Source: Pochonia chlamydosporia 170
Taxonomy: Eukaryota > Ascomycota > Sordariomycetes > Hypocreales > Clavicipitaceae
DNA length: 64,000 nucleotides
Direction of reading: 5' to 3'
Assembly (NCBI RefSeq): GCF_001653235.2
Contig: NC_035791.1
Span: 2,914,001-2,978,000, forward strand
The translations under genes were made by a program, and so were the position numbers. Numbering within the stretch: position 1 is the first letter of the stretch; each line of letters opens with the position of its first letter. Under the pieces are notes generated by a model that did not search any database, was not told where the DNA came from, and saw only the letters and a list, made by a program, of their open reading frames with translations. This document shows, one piece after another, positions 23,801 to 37,208 of this stretch.

Positions 23801-26800
23801 GCACATATGCACCATCTGCAAGGTACCAAGTACCTAGGTAGCTAGCCAGACCCGTCATGCAGTGTAGTAGTTTTTGTGAACAGGCTGGGGACAGAGTGCA
23901 CAATCAGACTCAGGACCAGCCCAGAGCATCTTTCCGTGATGAGCAACGCTCGACGTAATGCTGCAGCTCAGGATTGTGTTGCACAATTTTCTGCCTTACC
24001 GTGGCTCAGGCACACATTACCACCAGAGAGTTCAATATTCTTCACGGCAGGTTGGTTGGTGGAACTGCATAGAGTGCAGAGCATACCTTGTTGATCAAGC
24101 CGTCTTGCCATCACGCAACAGCGTCCCGTTTCTTGGTTCTGGCCTTGCTCCTCACTATTCATCGAGCAGATATCTGAGCCAAGGCTATGGAAATCCCATC
24201 TAGGATCCCCTCGATATCACTCGCAGTCAATAATAACATACTCCAAGCAGCCACCTTAAACAAACCCCCAATACTTCTGAGCCAGATACAGGCAAAAGGG
24301 ACTGCTGACCAACCAGGTTTCCGTCGAGACCGAATGCCAGTGAATCCAGAATAACTTGAGTTCGAGAACACGTGTAATCAGTGTGAAAGCTGACAGACCA
24401 AGGTCGGCCTTGACAGAAGTATCTTATTCTGTCGGTTGTGGACTGGTACAACAACCATTTGCGCGAGCTCTCCACAACCGAACCAGGTCAACACATTCAG
24501 ATTTGCACGGTTGCACCATACTTATCATGGCTTTTCCATCTCTTTCCACGCAACACTACCCACAAGTCATTCCGAGATGGTCAGATCTGCTGGGTGGGTG
24601 CGCTAGCAAGCGGACCTTTCGATATGCATTTAACCTGGTCGGCGCAAGGTGGACCATGATGTTGTAAACGTGGGTTTTGAGGCTTTTCGTGTAATACTAA
24701 GGCATCAAGCGTCTCCAGGGCATCTTCATCACACCGTATCATCATGACGCCTGGAGGCAGCACCTGCACCGCCTTTCTCAAATGGGATCATCATGTCGCT
24801 CACTGCATCATCACACTCAATCAACCTCTCACCGACCAATGCTACAGGGAACAACCTGCACTTGCAGCGCCCTCATGCAGGTACCGACGAGGGCACGCTT
24901 CTGGTGCGGAGGAACGCATTCATGGATGCAGGTACGGACCGGCTTTGCTGATGATTGGCCCTGGCTTGGTGCTAGTGCAACATCTGGACGATTGCTTGCA
25001 AGCTGCATATCTCCTCCTCAGTTCAACGCCACAAAAAAGCCAACTCCGCCGCCAATCTTCAACTCACTCAGATAGTTGCTCGATGATTGACTCGCAATAT
25101 TGGTCTCATTGCGCACCCAAATGCCGACTATCAACCCGCACGAACAAGAGCAAAGAAGGGTCAAGCGCGGCGGGGTTTCAGTGATCAACCCTGAAGGGTC
25201 CTGTGCCTAAAATGTCCTGTATCACGTTGTCGAACTGCCACTGGTCTGCGACAGAGGGACCAGGGATGTCAAGCAAATCAGCCATTTCCAAAGCTCAGAC
25301 TCCCAAGCCACCAGGCATCGACAATCCAAGACCAAGTTCCAGGGAAACCAGGCTGCTGGACTCGCGGAACCGGGTTAGACAAGCCCAGTGCTCAAGACAT
25401 CCAACATTCAAACCTGGTATCTCCACGCTGGCTTTCCTGTCCAGGGTCCCGGGCAGCTGCCACTATTCTGGCCTAGTTCTTATTAGCAGTCGCCACCGAC
25501 AGAGTGGTTGGGCCGTCGTATTGTTATGCTCCTATGCCCGTTTGAGTTGGGCTCACTGGAACGTTGCTGTCCTGTGCCTGCTTCTGCATGTTCTCCAGGC
25601 TATGTTTTCTAGTGTTTCTTCATCTGCCTTCCGTCTCCAGGCACCAAAGCAAAAGAGCACAAGGGAAACAGTCGCGGACCAAGATCGGGATCATCGGATG
25701 GCCGGATTATTTACAAAGGTGCCAACTTCTCTTGCAGAGCTCTGCATTGACAACCCTGTCCGGATAAATGCAATTGAACCCCAAAGGAAGTCAATTATGA
25801 CTCCCAATACGGAGTACTACGATGTGGTGTTTATGTATCACTAGCCTTGTTGTTTGACACGGGCAGTCTCTCGTCTCTCCAGTGGACTTTGATCATCATC
25901 TGAAGTGCGCGCAATTTCATCACAGAAGCCAAAAAAAAAAAAAGTGGAATAATCTTCGGTGCTCGAAAGAGGGTCTACAAAGACTGTGTGGCCGGCCAGT
26001 GTGCAGAAGACCAGAATGAAGCCAATGCTGCGTCTTGTCTTGGGCATGGGTCAGGCCAACGGCCCGGATGCCAGCCGTTTCGCCAGACCAATCTCCATCG
26101 TGGAAGGGCAACCCTTCCATGGCCAGCACTGGTGAAAAACCCTGGTCATCCAGGTTCAATCCATCCCCCAGATTTATCACTGACCTGGCCGGTGGCTAAT
26201 TACGGTGGGGACAGAAATTTCATTTGGTATGATTCTGGAAGATCACAAATATGCTAAAGAGTGCTCCGTACCATGGCAATTGGAGCTACCGTCCACCGCA
26301 ATGCCAATAGAGGCAGCCGATAATAATCTCGGTCTCCAGGCATCTTCCGCGAGATGAACTGGTGGATAACATCTGAAAGAACTGGTGGTCCAGGTTCCAT
26401 GCTGGCAGCTTGTTGGCTTGCTTGCGAGACAACATACTCAAACACTGAGCACGCAGACATCGAACGGCAAGACCTCTGCCAATTATCAACGACGAAGGTG
26501 GTTTTTCAGGGCGAAAAGCAAAGATCATCATATGGTTTCACGACAAATAGTATTCGGAGAACTCTGGTGGGTGTTCATGTCTTCCACACCTCATCATCTC
26601 TTGTCAGGGCTCACATCTAAGCCTGAACCTGCCAAGGTAGTCCTCAGGATTGGCACTAAACGCCCACGCCTAGATTAGCACTTGTGAGTGAGCCTGGCCG
26701 ACAAACCTTCGAGCAGGTCGAGGATCCACTGCTCCTCCCTCTCAAAGCTTGCAAGTTGTTCAATCAAGGAGAAGCTAAACACACTACGTATGTACAAGCA

Positions 26801-29800
26801 ACACTTGTGTTAGCGTAGTATCCCATGCTGACTTCGGCAGAGGAAGCCATTCGGTACGTGGATTCGGTGTATCTGAACTTCTGCGGTCCAACCTTTTCCC
26901 TGCAATGTGGCAATGCGACGAAACTGAAAGACCAATTCCGTAATATGCAACATTATGCAGCCTACTGTGTAATTCGGGTCGGTAATTTGAGTTGATGATT
27001 CACGGAATTTCATCGCCAGAGAAATCTCAAGGGTATCATATGGTTATTTCTGGCAACCCATAGATAATTGACAAGAACCGCAATGAACTCGCAGCAAACA
27101 GTCATTAAACCCGGGGAACAAAGAGGCCTGGAGTCTGTGGCCAAAAGCATTTGAACACATCCAAGTATACACTAACACAGCTCAATATGCCTCAGCACTC
27201 AACGCGATATGCGATACCTTTCCTGTTTCAAATACTTCTGACCCCACTGTACTTCTCACAGTTGCTTCCTGCTACTTCGTACGGAGCATGAGACTAGTTT
27301 CTATACGCATATTCAACCTGGACACTTGGTATGCCCTACTTCCCACGGCTGAATCCAGGGTATGGAGAAGTCCTGCCTGCTTTCTGACTTCACTTACACA
27401 ATCAAAATAGCCCAGGTCCAAGCCTCTCTTATCATGCACAGGACACATCAAAGGTCGATCTCAATTAAGTGACAGCGAGACGCAACTACGATGGGCATGT
27501 GTTGAAAATACGACTCTCATTATGCTCCCAACCGAGCGAACGTGCCGTGGTTGGTCTGCGTTGATGGCTGTAAAGACATGGCTGACAGGCATACGGGCCA
27601 GCAACCACCTTGCCACCTAGGTTTGTTACCACTCGCTATCACCACGGAGTCTCATCCGTACAGAGTACGGAGTAGTCAGATATCAGTTCGCCATTCTGTG
27701 GGTATTCATGTGTGTCTGAGGAGAATTCTCCGTGCGGCGGGACGCGGAAGCACAGCCGGCAACCGCAAACTCGGGCTATGCAGAGTCTGAAAGCCCTGAG
27801 CTCTCACATCTCGCCAGGAAATATTCCGTATTGCGCGCAGTAAGCTTGCTTGGAAAGCTAGGTTGAGAGAAAGCTCTGACTTCCCTCCTGATGCTCACTC
27901 ATCCCATATCACTCTACTGAGTATGGTCGCACACCAGATTATGCCCCTGTTTGCTTTTTGTATTTGCCTTTTCAACACGGAGTATTCCTTCTGCTTTGGG
28001 GCTGCCCTTCTATGTTCTGACTGAGCACACCATCGGCAGTGCTGCGTGCTCCATACAAGGTTATCGCACCTGACGACACATCTCCCGCGTCGAGATGTTT
28101 TAGCTGACTATGTGTGTCTAAGCTGCAGAAGCAGTTATGCTTCACTTCTGTGTTAGACCTCTGTCAGCCATCGCCGGGCCATTAAATCTCCGATCACTCG
28201 GTGGGTGAGCAGCTCTCGAAACAATGTTCCAGTGTTCGGGAAGGAGAGAGAGCGCGTGCCCGAGACCGAATGGCAAATGGCAGCGCCATCATCATCCAAC
28301 ATGGAAGACACACAAGTCGGACAATGTTGGTACGTTTGCGAAGCTCAGCCCCGGGTCTCGCATCCGGAAGGGTTTGACAAGGGATGGGAAAAGCTCCGAG
28401 ACAACGAAAAGCAAGTGCTATTTATCTTCCTTTTTGCTTTTCTTTCTTGGTTTATTTTTCTCGCACTTTCTTATTCTCACTCTTTCCGGGCAAGTGGCCC
28501 ATTTCGGAGGGGCGTTGTACGAAGCAGAATACTTCATTTGATCTTTGGTCATATCCATACATCACCACTAAGCGACATGTTTCAACTATCGCACTTTCGA
28601 CGACGCATCAATCATTTTAGTCGTTATCAAATGCGCCCCAGAGTCTATTGGTTATGTGTCGCCAAGGAAACGTCATTGCGGCGCAGGTCAGTCATGTTTA
28701 ACCTTGAACTTGTCACGTTTATGGTCTGTTACTTTTTTTGTTTTTGTTTGCTACTTGCGCGTCCTCCAACTTACTATCGTCGCTTGGTTGACCCCTCCAT
28801 CAAGAATGAGGGGGGTGACGCGAGGGAGACTTTGGGAGGGGCCAGAAAGTGACAACACGTTTGAAGTTTGCAGGTCAAGTTTGTTTTTGTGACAAAACCA
28901 ACTACGTGCTATTACTTGTAGTACTTTGGTGGCTACAGAGGTATTTACCTAAAGGATCCACTGGATAGGTGAGATTTTGGGTTTGGTTTTTTTTTTTTTT
29001 TGTCCCTTTGGGTTGGATATTGGCCTTCTTTCTTTTTTCTTGCCACTTTGACGTGTTAGATGCGACTTGCATGAGGCTCGGGCTGCAGCAGGATTCATAT
29101 TGATCTGTGCCACAATGCAGCTTTCACTTGCCGATTGAACGACAGTAGCAGTATCATCGAAAAACGGAACGTGCGCGCCAGTGCCTCGGACGGGAAATAG
29201 TCTGACCAGACCTCTATCGGGCTGCTTAAGTGCAGACTAGTCTGAATGTGAAGTGCGAGGCGGCATGTGGCTCACGGTACAGTCCAACCAAATCTGATAT
29301 GTGGTGGCTTCGCCGTCTCGGATTGCGGGGAGACGTGTTGATAGTGGAATGGCAAAGGTATTTGCACAGCCAGGAAGTACCGCATGTCGAGGAGTGTTGT
29401 TATGTTGTGTGATATGTTGGTGTGTATATGGATGCCGGCAAACACTTCTGGCCACATGGCTAGCAGTGCGTGTCTGTGTGCCAGAGGTGAAAGACCAGCA
29501 AGCTGTTGGTGCTTTTTGACAATTTGTATTTCCTATATTCCAGCTGCTGGTTACATATTCCCTCCCCGTTTCGGGTCGTTGAGTCGTATGCACAGTTTGC
29601 ATGACACACATGTTGTTTAGCCAGCATCAGATGCCATGCGTCTGAGTCAACCAGCACCAACTGCACTGCATATCGCGCCATGGGCTTCACGCTCAGGCGA
29701 GATACATACATGTACATGTAGATGGGGCAAGTACTCGTACTCTGGCTACGTCTGGATGTGTCCTAGTTTGATGACGCCAACTGTTTGGTGTCAAAGTTGC

Positions 29801-31276
29801 AGCGAGACCGGTTCGCATGAGGTATGCGGGAGCAAGTTGAAACACCAACCCTTTTTATCCGGGAGTGGGCTCAAATGTTGGTGGTCTGGAGGATTAATGG
29901 GCGTTTCTGCTTGCCCTGGGGGGAGTGGCAACGCGACATCTGAAGGGAATGGCATACCGTTGGTGAGGATGTGCATAGCTGATCGACAGAGCGCGCTTTG
30001 GCAATTGTCCGTGACACAGTTGAGGCGTACTTGGTCTGGACATGACAAGTTGGAGTTGAGTGTGGGGAGAACACATGATATCACGGGCGACAGACAGGGT
30101 AGTTTATTCATTGTCATGGCCCGAGGCTCATGTGGTCTGGGGAAGCGTACGGAGTACAACGCTGTTGGTTGTCTGATTGAGTGGGCATTCTTGCTTTCTG
30201 GGGTAAGTTGTGGCAGGAAACTATTGACGAGGATTCCGTTGGTCAGCTTACAGCACTGTAATAGTTGCGGCAGATATTGATGGTTATGATCCTCTCGCCA
30301 TCCTGAACGGTGTTGTTGCAAACGACTTTGCGGGGTTACACCCAACTACCAACTGACCATGCCCCTTGCTTGACCCTGCTTCTGAGAATACTGTCTTTAT
30401 GGTCTGTGGTTGTAGTGTCAGGTCTTTCTGGTATAAACTTTCTTTTGTCTTGACATAGTTTGCGACTTGTAAAACGCCTTGACATCCTTCCCACATGGCG
30501 CATATGGTGAAGCGACTCTGTGCGCTGGGTTGGGCTACGCACGCACTTCCCACAGGACATGCAACCAATTTGTTTGTCACTGCGGCATCCACGGCTAGTT
30601 GCAATGACGGGAAACAAAATGTCCGAGTTGACTGACTGCTCATCGTCCGTCACTGCAAAACCATAGCATGGTTGATTCCCGAAAGGACATACACTATAGG
30701 GTAGGGCAACCGGACCCTTCACCACTCAGGCATGGCTGCCCAAGTTGGCCTCCGCCCCACCCCAGCCACTTCCTTCAACCCAGCCACCTTTTTCAAACCG
30801 CCAAGTCCACCACCATCAATCAATCAAGGCATTCAAACAATGTAGAAACAATTGCACCGCATTTTCACCAGCCCAACCTCCCAGATTACTTGACTTTTTT
30901 CTTCTTCTTATTTCCCGCTCTACATCTGTCAGGACACCCAGTCATTTCTGGCCAATTACGTAGTCCTGCCCACGATACACGAAATTAGCCAAGGATGTAA
31001 ACTGGAGATTTTCTGGCTGCCGCCTTGGCTGTGACGACGAACCGGTTGGATTCGGTGATGGCTGGGCATGGCGGTGCCCAACGTGGTGTGCTTGATATAG
31101 CTGGTGCAAAATCGAATTTTTTTTTTGGGCTGCCGCTGTTTTCTCCTTCACATGCATGTTTGTATCATACTCTTTCTGACGTGACAATTCGAGCTTGATG
31201 GTGGCTTGCACATGATTGATAACGACATTATCATATACACGGAACTACACGACACAGCACAACACAGCACAACACC
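17867..31276. other. 13.4-kb gene desert between MSN2 and the CRH-type gene
   Basis: No open frame here resembles a known family, shows consistent splicing, or has a composition like the flanking genes. The longest frames (273 codons minus at 18033-18854; 258 codons plus at 19758-20534; 214-215 codons plus near 28205 and 29636) include non-ATG starts, overlap frames on the other strand, or are crossed by the TACGGAGTA motif. The left edge is probably the MSN2 leader and promoter: plus-strand GA-rich DNA at about 18300-18370 is pyrimidine-rich on the MSN2 strand. The right end holds the promoter of the CRH-type gene. Plus-strand pyrimidine-rich tracts near 28430-28490, 28725-28770 and 28985-29040, and a T17 run at about 19210, may mark other transcription starts. 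No transposon genes or long terminal repeats were seen. Confidence 0.6.
30893..30920 (+). promoter_or_regulatory. Pyrimidine-rich tract upstream of the CRH-type gene
   Basis: A CT-rich run (CTTTTTTCTTCTTCTT...) about 360 bp before the start codon of the CRH-type gene. Such tracts commonly precede transcription starts in filamentous fungi. The assignment is positional only. Confidence 0.35.
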
Positions 31277-32471
31277 ATGAGAAGTATTTTCCACGCTGCG
31301 GCGGCAGCAATCGCAGCAACAAGCTTCATACAACAGACTTCCGCACAAACATGGAGTAAATGCAATCCCCTACAAAGCAGTATGTCACCACTCCCACCTC
31401 ACTTCATAGAATATCAACACTGACAACTCTACAGCACAATGTCCCCCCAACACAGCCCTAGGGATGACAGTAAACGTCGACTTCCGCAAAGGCGCCGTCA
31501 ACTCCTTCGCAGCATCCGGCTCACCGACCTACAACCAAAACGGCGTGTCTTTCACCGTCGCACGAGGCGGTGACGCCCCCCAGCTCGCATCACTCTTCTA
31601 CATCATGTTTGGCCGCGTCGAAATCACGATGAAGGCCGCTCCCGGCGCGGGCATCGTCTCCTCCCTGGTCCTCGAGTCTGATGACCTCGACGAAATCGAC
31701 ATTGAGTGGCTGGGCTCCAACCCGGACGAAATCCAGTCCAACTACTTCGGCAAGGGCCAGACGACAACCTACAACCGCGGGCAGTTCCACTCCGTGAGCG
31801 GCACGCAGGCCAACTTCATCAAGTACACCGTCGACTGGACCAAGGACCGCATCGTGTGGATGGCCGGCGGCAAAGTCGTCCGCGAGCTCAAAGCCTCCGA
31901 CGCCCAGGCGAACCAGTATCCCCAGACGCCCATGCAAGTCAAGTTTGGGGCCTGGGCGGGCGGCGACCCAAACACCAACCCGCCCGGCACCGTGGAATGG
32001 GCTCGCGGCCCTACAGACTACTCGAAGGGTCCGTTTAGTATGCTCGTGCAGAGCGTCGTTATAGCGGACTACTCCACTGGTAAGCAGTACAAGTACAAGG
32101 ACACATCTGGATCGTGGGAGTCCATCGAGGCCATAGGCGGCTCCGTAAACGGCAACTTCAACAACGGAAACTCCCTAACCGTCACGGCCACTCCCTCGGG
32201 TGGCGCCCCAACATCAACAGGCTTCGTGTCCGTCCCCGTCGGCGGCATAGGCAAGGACGGCAGTCCCGCGACGGCCACGCAGACCGGATGGCCGTGGGTC
32301 GCCAGCGCGAGTCCCAGTGGTGGAACTATTCCCAGCGGGTGGTACATGACCCCCAATGGCAAGATTATGCGCAACAATGCCGCTGCCCTGAAGCAATCTG
32401 CTTCCATTGCCATTGCCACGCTATGTCCCCTGACCCTGGGAGTGTTGACCTTTATCTACCGTCTTTGGTAA
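31277..32471 (+). CDS. CRF1: CRH/Crf1-type GH16 chitin-glucan transglycosylase, GPI-anchored
   Basis: Exons 31277-31379 and 31435-32471 encode 379 residues. A signal peptide of about 23 residues (Ala-rich, ending SAQ) precedes the conserved start TWSKCNPL...CPPN, seen in Crh1/Utr2 and in the Aspergillus Asp f 9/Crf1 family. The catalytic GH16 signature DEIDIEW places the nucleophile at E121, D123 and the acid/base at E125. A Gly/Ser/Thr-rich spacer and a C-terminal hydrophobic tail of about 20 residues (ending YRLW) after small residues give a GPI-anchor signal. CRH enzymes cross-link chitin to beta-1,6/1,3-glucan in the cell wall. The intron is 55 nt with a GTATGT donor. G+C and third-position use are higher than in the neighbouring non-coding DNA, as expected for a well-expressed gene. 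Confidence 0.93.
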
Positions 32472-33575
32472 TACTTCCGCTCTTATATGGGGCGTTTTGC
32501 ATGGTTTTTCTATTTTCGTATTTGGGACTTTATGCGGATTATATCCTTGATAATTAGCCTGGCGTTTGATGGGATTTTTTGTTTTACACACACCCGGCGG
32601 AAATGTTGCATATAGAAGGGACATCTTGGCATGAAACGGATTTGGTATGATGTTTGATTGGACCTGCATATATGGAGATGAAGGATCGACAATGAGCATA
32701 TGCGACTGGGAAGCTTGTCCTGGCGCTGTAATTAATCGTATATTTTGTTGGTGATGTAGTCACCGCAATCAGTACATATTAGATGGGGCATGAGACATTG
32801 TAGTGGCTTTTGTATAGTTTAGAACACTGCATGATGCGTACTTACAAGAAGAATGGTACGAATACACGTACATTTCATGAAGATGGGACATTGCATCTAA
32901 AATTACCGGCGTGACCTTCCTGAAACGTAGACAGCGTTGTGTATGTGGAGATTCGGCATAATCCATCACTGACTCGTTTATAACTAGTGTCCAGTACTTC
33001 CCATACAAACCAGTCTCACATTCCGTGCGGTAAAGCAGCTATCTTGGTGTAATTTGTAATGTAAAGCAAAGCCTCGTATTGATTCTGTTTTATACTCCGT
33101 AAACTAACCGTCTCATCTAAAAGCACAAAGCCATCAATAATGATTACCGTTGAAGGCTTCCTCACCATTGCCCGCTAACACTGAATTTGCGTCCCGCTCA
33201 TGCTGGTGCAGAACATTTGCGAATATATGTCTTCGCCACACAATAATAATAGCCCGAATATATAATCATATCCCTGGTATGTGTCTCCGTGCTCCCAGTT
33301 GAATTGCGGCCCGCTACACCCAGTAAGTAGGCTCTTCCGCCCTCCATTGCGCCGCTTGTCCCGGTTCGCCGTACCAATGCTCCATCTTACAAGTCGCCAT
33401 TTCGCGCCCCTCTGGTAAAAATGATGCGTGTCTCTGGATCACTGTATATGTGTAATTCGACGCTGCCTTCTGTAGAAAGAAGGTGCATTTGCGTTGGTTG
33501 TAAAAAGGAATGAGAAAATGTAACAAAAACTGATGAAAACCCATCGTAAAAATATATAGTGTCGTGGCCCTCTGT
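32472..33575. other. Convergent 3' regions of the CRH-type gene and TOP1
   Basis: AT-rich 1.1-kb spacer where two genes run towards each other. It contains one ATACTCCGTA motif (33092-33101). No gene is seen. Confidence 0.55.
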
Positions 33576-36500
33576 TTAGAATTCCCAGTCATCAACATCC
33601 TCAACTGACTTGATGGCCCATCGGAATTTGTCTCGAAGAGTCTTGGAAAAGAACTTTTCAATCGGCACGTCAAACTTCTTGGAAAATACGACCGTCAAAC
33701 GAGGATCGATGTAATTCTGCCAGGAGTTAGCGTAATCAGAACTAGATAGCCCCTGAGGCAAACAACACTTACAATTTTGGAAGTTCCAAGAGCAACTTCC
33801 TTATTTCCATCGCGATCTTCGGCCTGGGTCTCAAGAATCTTGACACGCTCATCGAGCTTTTCAATAGCTTTCATGCACTTCTCCACGGAGGCACCTCTAC
33901 CCTCTGCCTCAACCTTGCCAGTCTTATTCTCCTTCTTGAACTTGGTTTCAAGCTCTTTCACTGCCTGAAGACGCTCCTTAAGTTGCTTTTCAGGCATTGG
34001 CTTCTCCTTGTTGGCCTTGAGCTTCTCATTATCTTTTTCAAACTTCTTTGTAATCTTGGTGCGTTGCTCCTCGATCAGGAACTGCTGATGCTCCTGGATC
34101 CAAGCCTGGTCAAGATCGTCGTCGAGCTCAAACCAACTGGCACCCTTCTTCTTCTTCTGAGTTGGCTCGAGATCAAGAATCATCTTTTTAGTTCGCCATT
34201 TCTGGTATCGCAAGCCCTTGATCTGAAGGTACACTGTTAGTATCATGTTCGTGAACTCGGGAGCATCGTCGTCATCTTACTCTATCACCCATCTTCTGCA
34301 TTTGCTGTTCATGCCCCGCACCCACTGTTCTCTTGTGGTTGCAAAGAATGGCGACCTTACGGTTGCAGTCGTTGTAGAGCTTGACCTTCTCAGCGATAGT
34401 GCCTCGGGATCGAGGGTCTTGCGACAGTTCCTTCAACAACGTCGACATGGTGTATGACGCATTGTATGTACGGAATACCTTTGCCGTCAAACCCGTCATA
34501 TAGCTGTTGAGATGCTTGTTAAGTTGTGAGGTCTACATCCCTGGAGTTAGCAACGAGAAACGACATCTGCAGAGTATTGGGACTTTTGGGTTGTGATTTG
34601 CTTACGGTCAAACGATCGAAAAGGTCATCTCCGTCCGTCTTTGGTGCCTTCTTGAACAGCTTCAGGTTCTTGAAGACCTGGGGTTCGACATGGGCAGTCT
34701 CGTTGTATCTAATGCTGTCCTTACCCAAAAAGTCAAATGTGACCTTGTCAGGTGGCTCAAGTGTGATGTGCTCATACTTGAGCGAGCAACAGCCGACTGT
34801 ATCGGCCTCATTCTCCGTGTCTTTCTCATTGCCAGCTCTGAGAGCGAGCTGGTCGATCAAATACATCGCCGTGGCTCGTTGACGATCAGCCATGATCTCG
34901 CTTTTGAGCTCCCGAGAATAGTCCTTGCGAATCTTGCCGATGTATTTCTTCAACTCACGAGCCTTTTCAAATTTCTTGAAATCGCTCTGGCCCTTTACGT
35001 CACTGGCGGCACCAAGCATCACATACTTGTAAGCACCGTTGATGTTTTCTTGCCACATGGCCAGCCAAGTTGCCTTCTGATCATGCTGCACAGCCTTCCA
35101 CTTGTGCCCTGCGGGAGGAGTGGGAATCTTGGCATTCTTCCCAATATTGATGGTAATTTGTTCTGGAAGCACACGAGTTTTGACACGACCAGTCTTGGGA
35201 TGCTCGCCACGACCACGGAACAGACTTGGGGGTTCGACTCTGAAATTGCCCACTCTTTGTTTTCGGCCATCCCATAGGCAGTGGAGGTAGGGCGCTTCGA
35301 GTGCATCTTTCTTCGCTTTGGCGGCCTCTTTCTCCTCTTTTGACAAGTTCTTTGTCTTGTTTGCCTCTGTCTTAGCAAGCCAGTGGTCGTAGATCTTTGT
35401 GAAGTCACACTTGTCCAGGCTCTTGATCTGAACCTTGTTTCCCTCTCTATCTGTTGCACCGCCGTGTTTCTTCACGATCTCTGAGAAATCGTTAAAGAAA
35501 TTGCTGCGGAAGACTGGGTTGTCTAGGTGATGTGAAGAGGCAGGTGTCATCATAGCAACCCAGAATGTCGCCACCTCCTCTGCCTCCTTATTCAAGGTCA
35601 CCGGCTTGCCGTCGTAAATGAGTTTGACATTCTTGGGAAGTGGCTCATATTCTGGAGCAAAGAGAACACCATTATGCTCAAGAGTCTGCCACTTGATGCT
35701 ATCGTCTTCGGGTTTCGGTGCATTCCACCATTCATATTCCTCTTCCTCTTCGCTGGTTTCCTTGGATTTTTTGGCAACCTTTGCTGAAGCCGCGGCCTTG
35801 CCCTTAGCAGGCGTCATTGTCTTGCTCTTAGCTTTGGCCTTCTTTGAGATCGGCGCGTCAGAGTCGGACTCTTCTTTCTTGACGCCGTTGGATTTGCGTT
35901 TGGTAGAACTACCATTTGACTGGCGTTTATTTGCAGACGACTTGGCCAACGGTTCATCATCCGACTCGTCTTTTATACTCTTCTTAGGAGTCGATTTGGC
36001 CGCCTTTGCCTCCTTTGCGCGAATCGCTTGAGCTTCACTGGCTGCCTTCTTCTCAATGGCTGCCTTTTTCTTCGCCAACTGAACGCCTAAGGGCTGCTCA
36101 TCATCGGACGAATCAGCGAGCATGGACGTTGACTTCCTCTTTGCCTTGACTTTGCTGATCGGTTCATCGTCGGAGTCCGAGTCGACAGGCCTGGAAGTGG
36201 GTTTTGGACGCTTGGCCTAATAATATGAGTGTTAAAAATTTGACGCAGTGCCGATGGTGGTCTGTAAAAGGCTTCAAACCTACCAGAGGCTCGCCATCGC
36301 TATCAGATTCATCCCTGTAACTGACTTTCGAGATGGACGAGCGTGATTTGCGCTTGTTAACACCGTTTGGAGCGTCTAAATCCATGGCATCATCAACTGG
36401 TCCGTTACGCACGGCTATACCAGCCATGCCGCTCGTCTTTCGTGGTTGCGAACGATCCAAAGCCTTGTCCTCGGCGCGTGACACTTTGGATGATGAAACT

Positions 36501-36728
36501 ATTGGAAAAATGCATTAGCCTTGAGTCTCCTATGCGCGAATTGTCTTGGGCCCTCGAGGCAGCAGCGCAATAAGCTGACAAGAGGCGACAAGGTCGTGGT
36601 TCGCAAACGCAGCGAGTAAGACAAAGGCAAAAAGCTGAAAATGAGCATTAAACTTGTGGAAGGAAGGACTCACGATGTCCATTAGGCCTGGCAAGTGGCC
36701 GGTCATCGTCGGAGCTGTCAGAACTCAT
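33576..36728 (-). CDS. TOP1: DNA topoisomerase I (type IB)
   Basis: Six exons: 36674-36728, 36284-36498, 34606-36216, 34281-34532, 33773-34222 and 33576-33716, giving 907 residues. The N-terminal 230 or so residues are charged, with repeated SDSDDEP-type acidic-serine motifs and Lys-rich patches typical of the disordered, nuclear-targeting tail. The core domain follows ([14 protein letters not shown], then the DNA-binding core). A Lys/Glu-rich linker ([13 protein letters not shown]...) leads to the C-terminal domain, whose SKINYIDPR motif carries the catalytic tyrosine, Y863, in the last exon. The enzyme relaxes supercoils through a 3'-phosphotyrosyl intermediate. The first intron (175 nt) follows only 18 codons, so the start exon is easily missed. 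All joins keep frame. The gene is divergent from ATP3, with 480 bp between the start codons. Confidence 0.95.
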
Positions 36729-37208
36729 GTTTGTGGTTGCTAAGTCGCGGTTCCAGTTAGCTAGAAAGATCGCGCCGGTTGACGGCCCTTTTTCATCAAC
36801 ACACTCGTAGTAAAGAGGTTTGCAGGGGCGTAGAGGTGGAGCAGAATTCAAGGAATAATTAAATAGAACGTGAGCGTGGCCACCCCTCAACGCCTGGTGA
36901 AGGAGAAGAGGGAGAAAACTTAGGAGCCTTGGGCAGGAAGCCTAAATAATGGCAGGATCAAGAGTTAGATCGAGGGCATCGTGTTTTCTGAGCATGCCCG
37001 GAGGGTAGGCCCAGCAGGCTGATGGCGGATCACGTGACATTCCTTAGCCGCCAATTTGCCGGGAAAATAGCGATGGAGCAAAACCAGCGACCGCAATCAC
37101 CTCACCCGATTCATCACGAACCACTCCCGAAATCAATTGATCCGTACGCCGCGATCAATTGGGTCACCGTTGGCCAGAGGCTCGTTTCGTCTTCTCACAA
37201 TTGTCACG
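36729..37208. promoter_or_regulatory. Shared divergent promoter region of TOP1 and ATP3
   Basis: 480 bp between two divergent start codons. It must hold both promoters unless the leaders overlap. I could not identify specific factor sites with confidence. Confidence 0.5.

Noticed and set aside
25203..25844. 213-codon open frame on the plus strand
   Set aside because: No domain, and its end is crossed by an ATACGGAGTA motif that otherwise marks gene-free DNA here.
26140..26170. B-box-like GGTTCAATCC
   Set aside because: The flanks do not form a T-stem and there is no A box at a suitable distance.
28205..28852. 215-codon open frame on the plus strand with a hydrophobic stretch
   Set aside because: It opens at GTG, and its hydrophobic part comes from pyrimidine-rich DNA, which always reads as Phe/Leu/Ser.
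29636..30345. Overlapping 214- and 184-codon frames on both strands
   Set aside because: Two opposed open frames with no family match and an intergenic motif at 30147; chance is more likely than an orphan gene.
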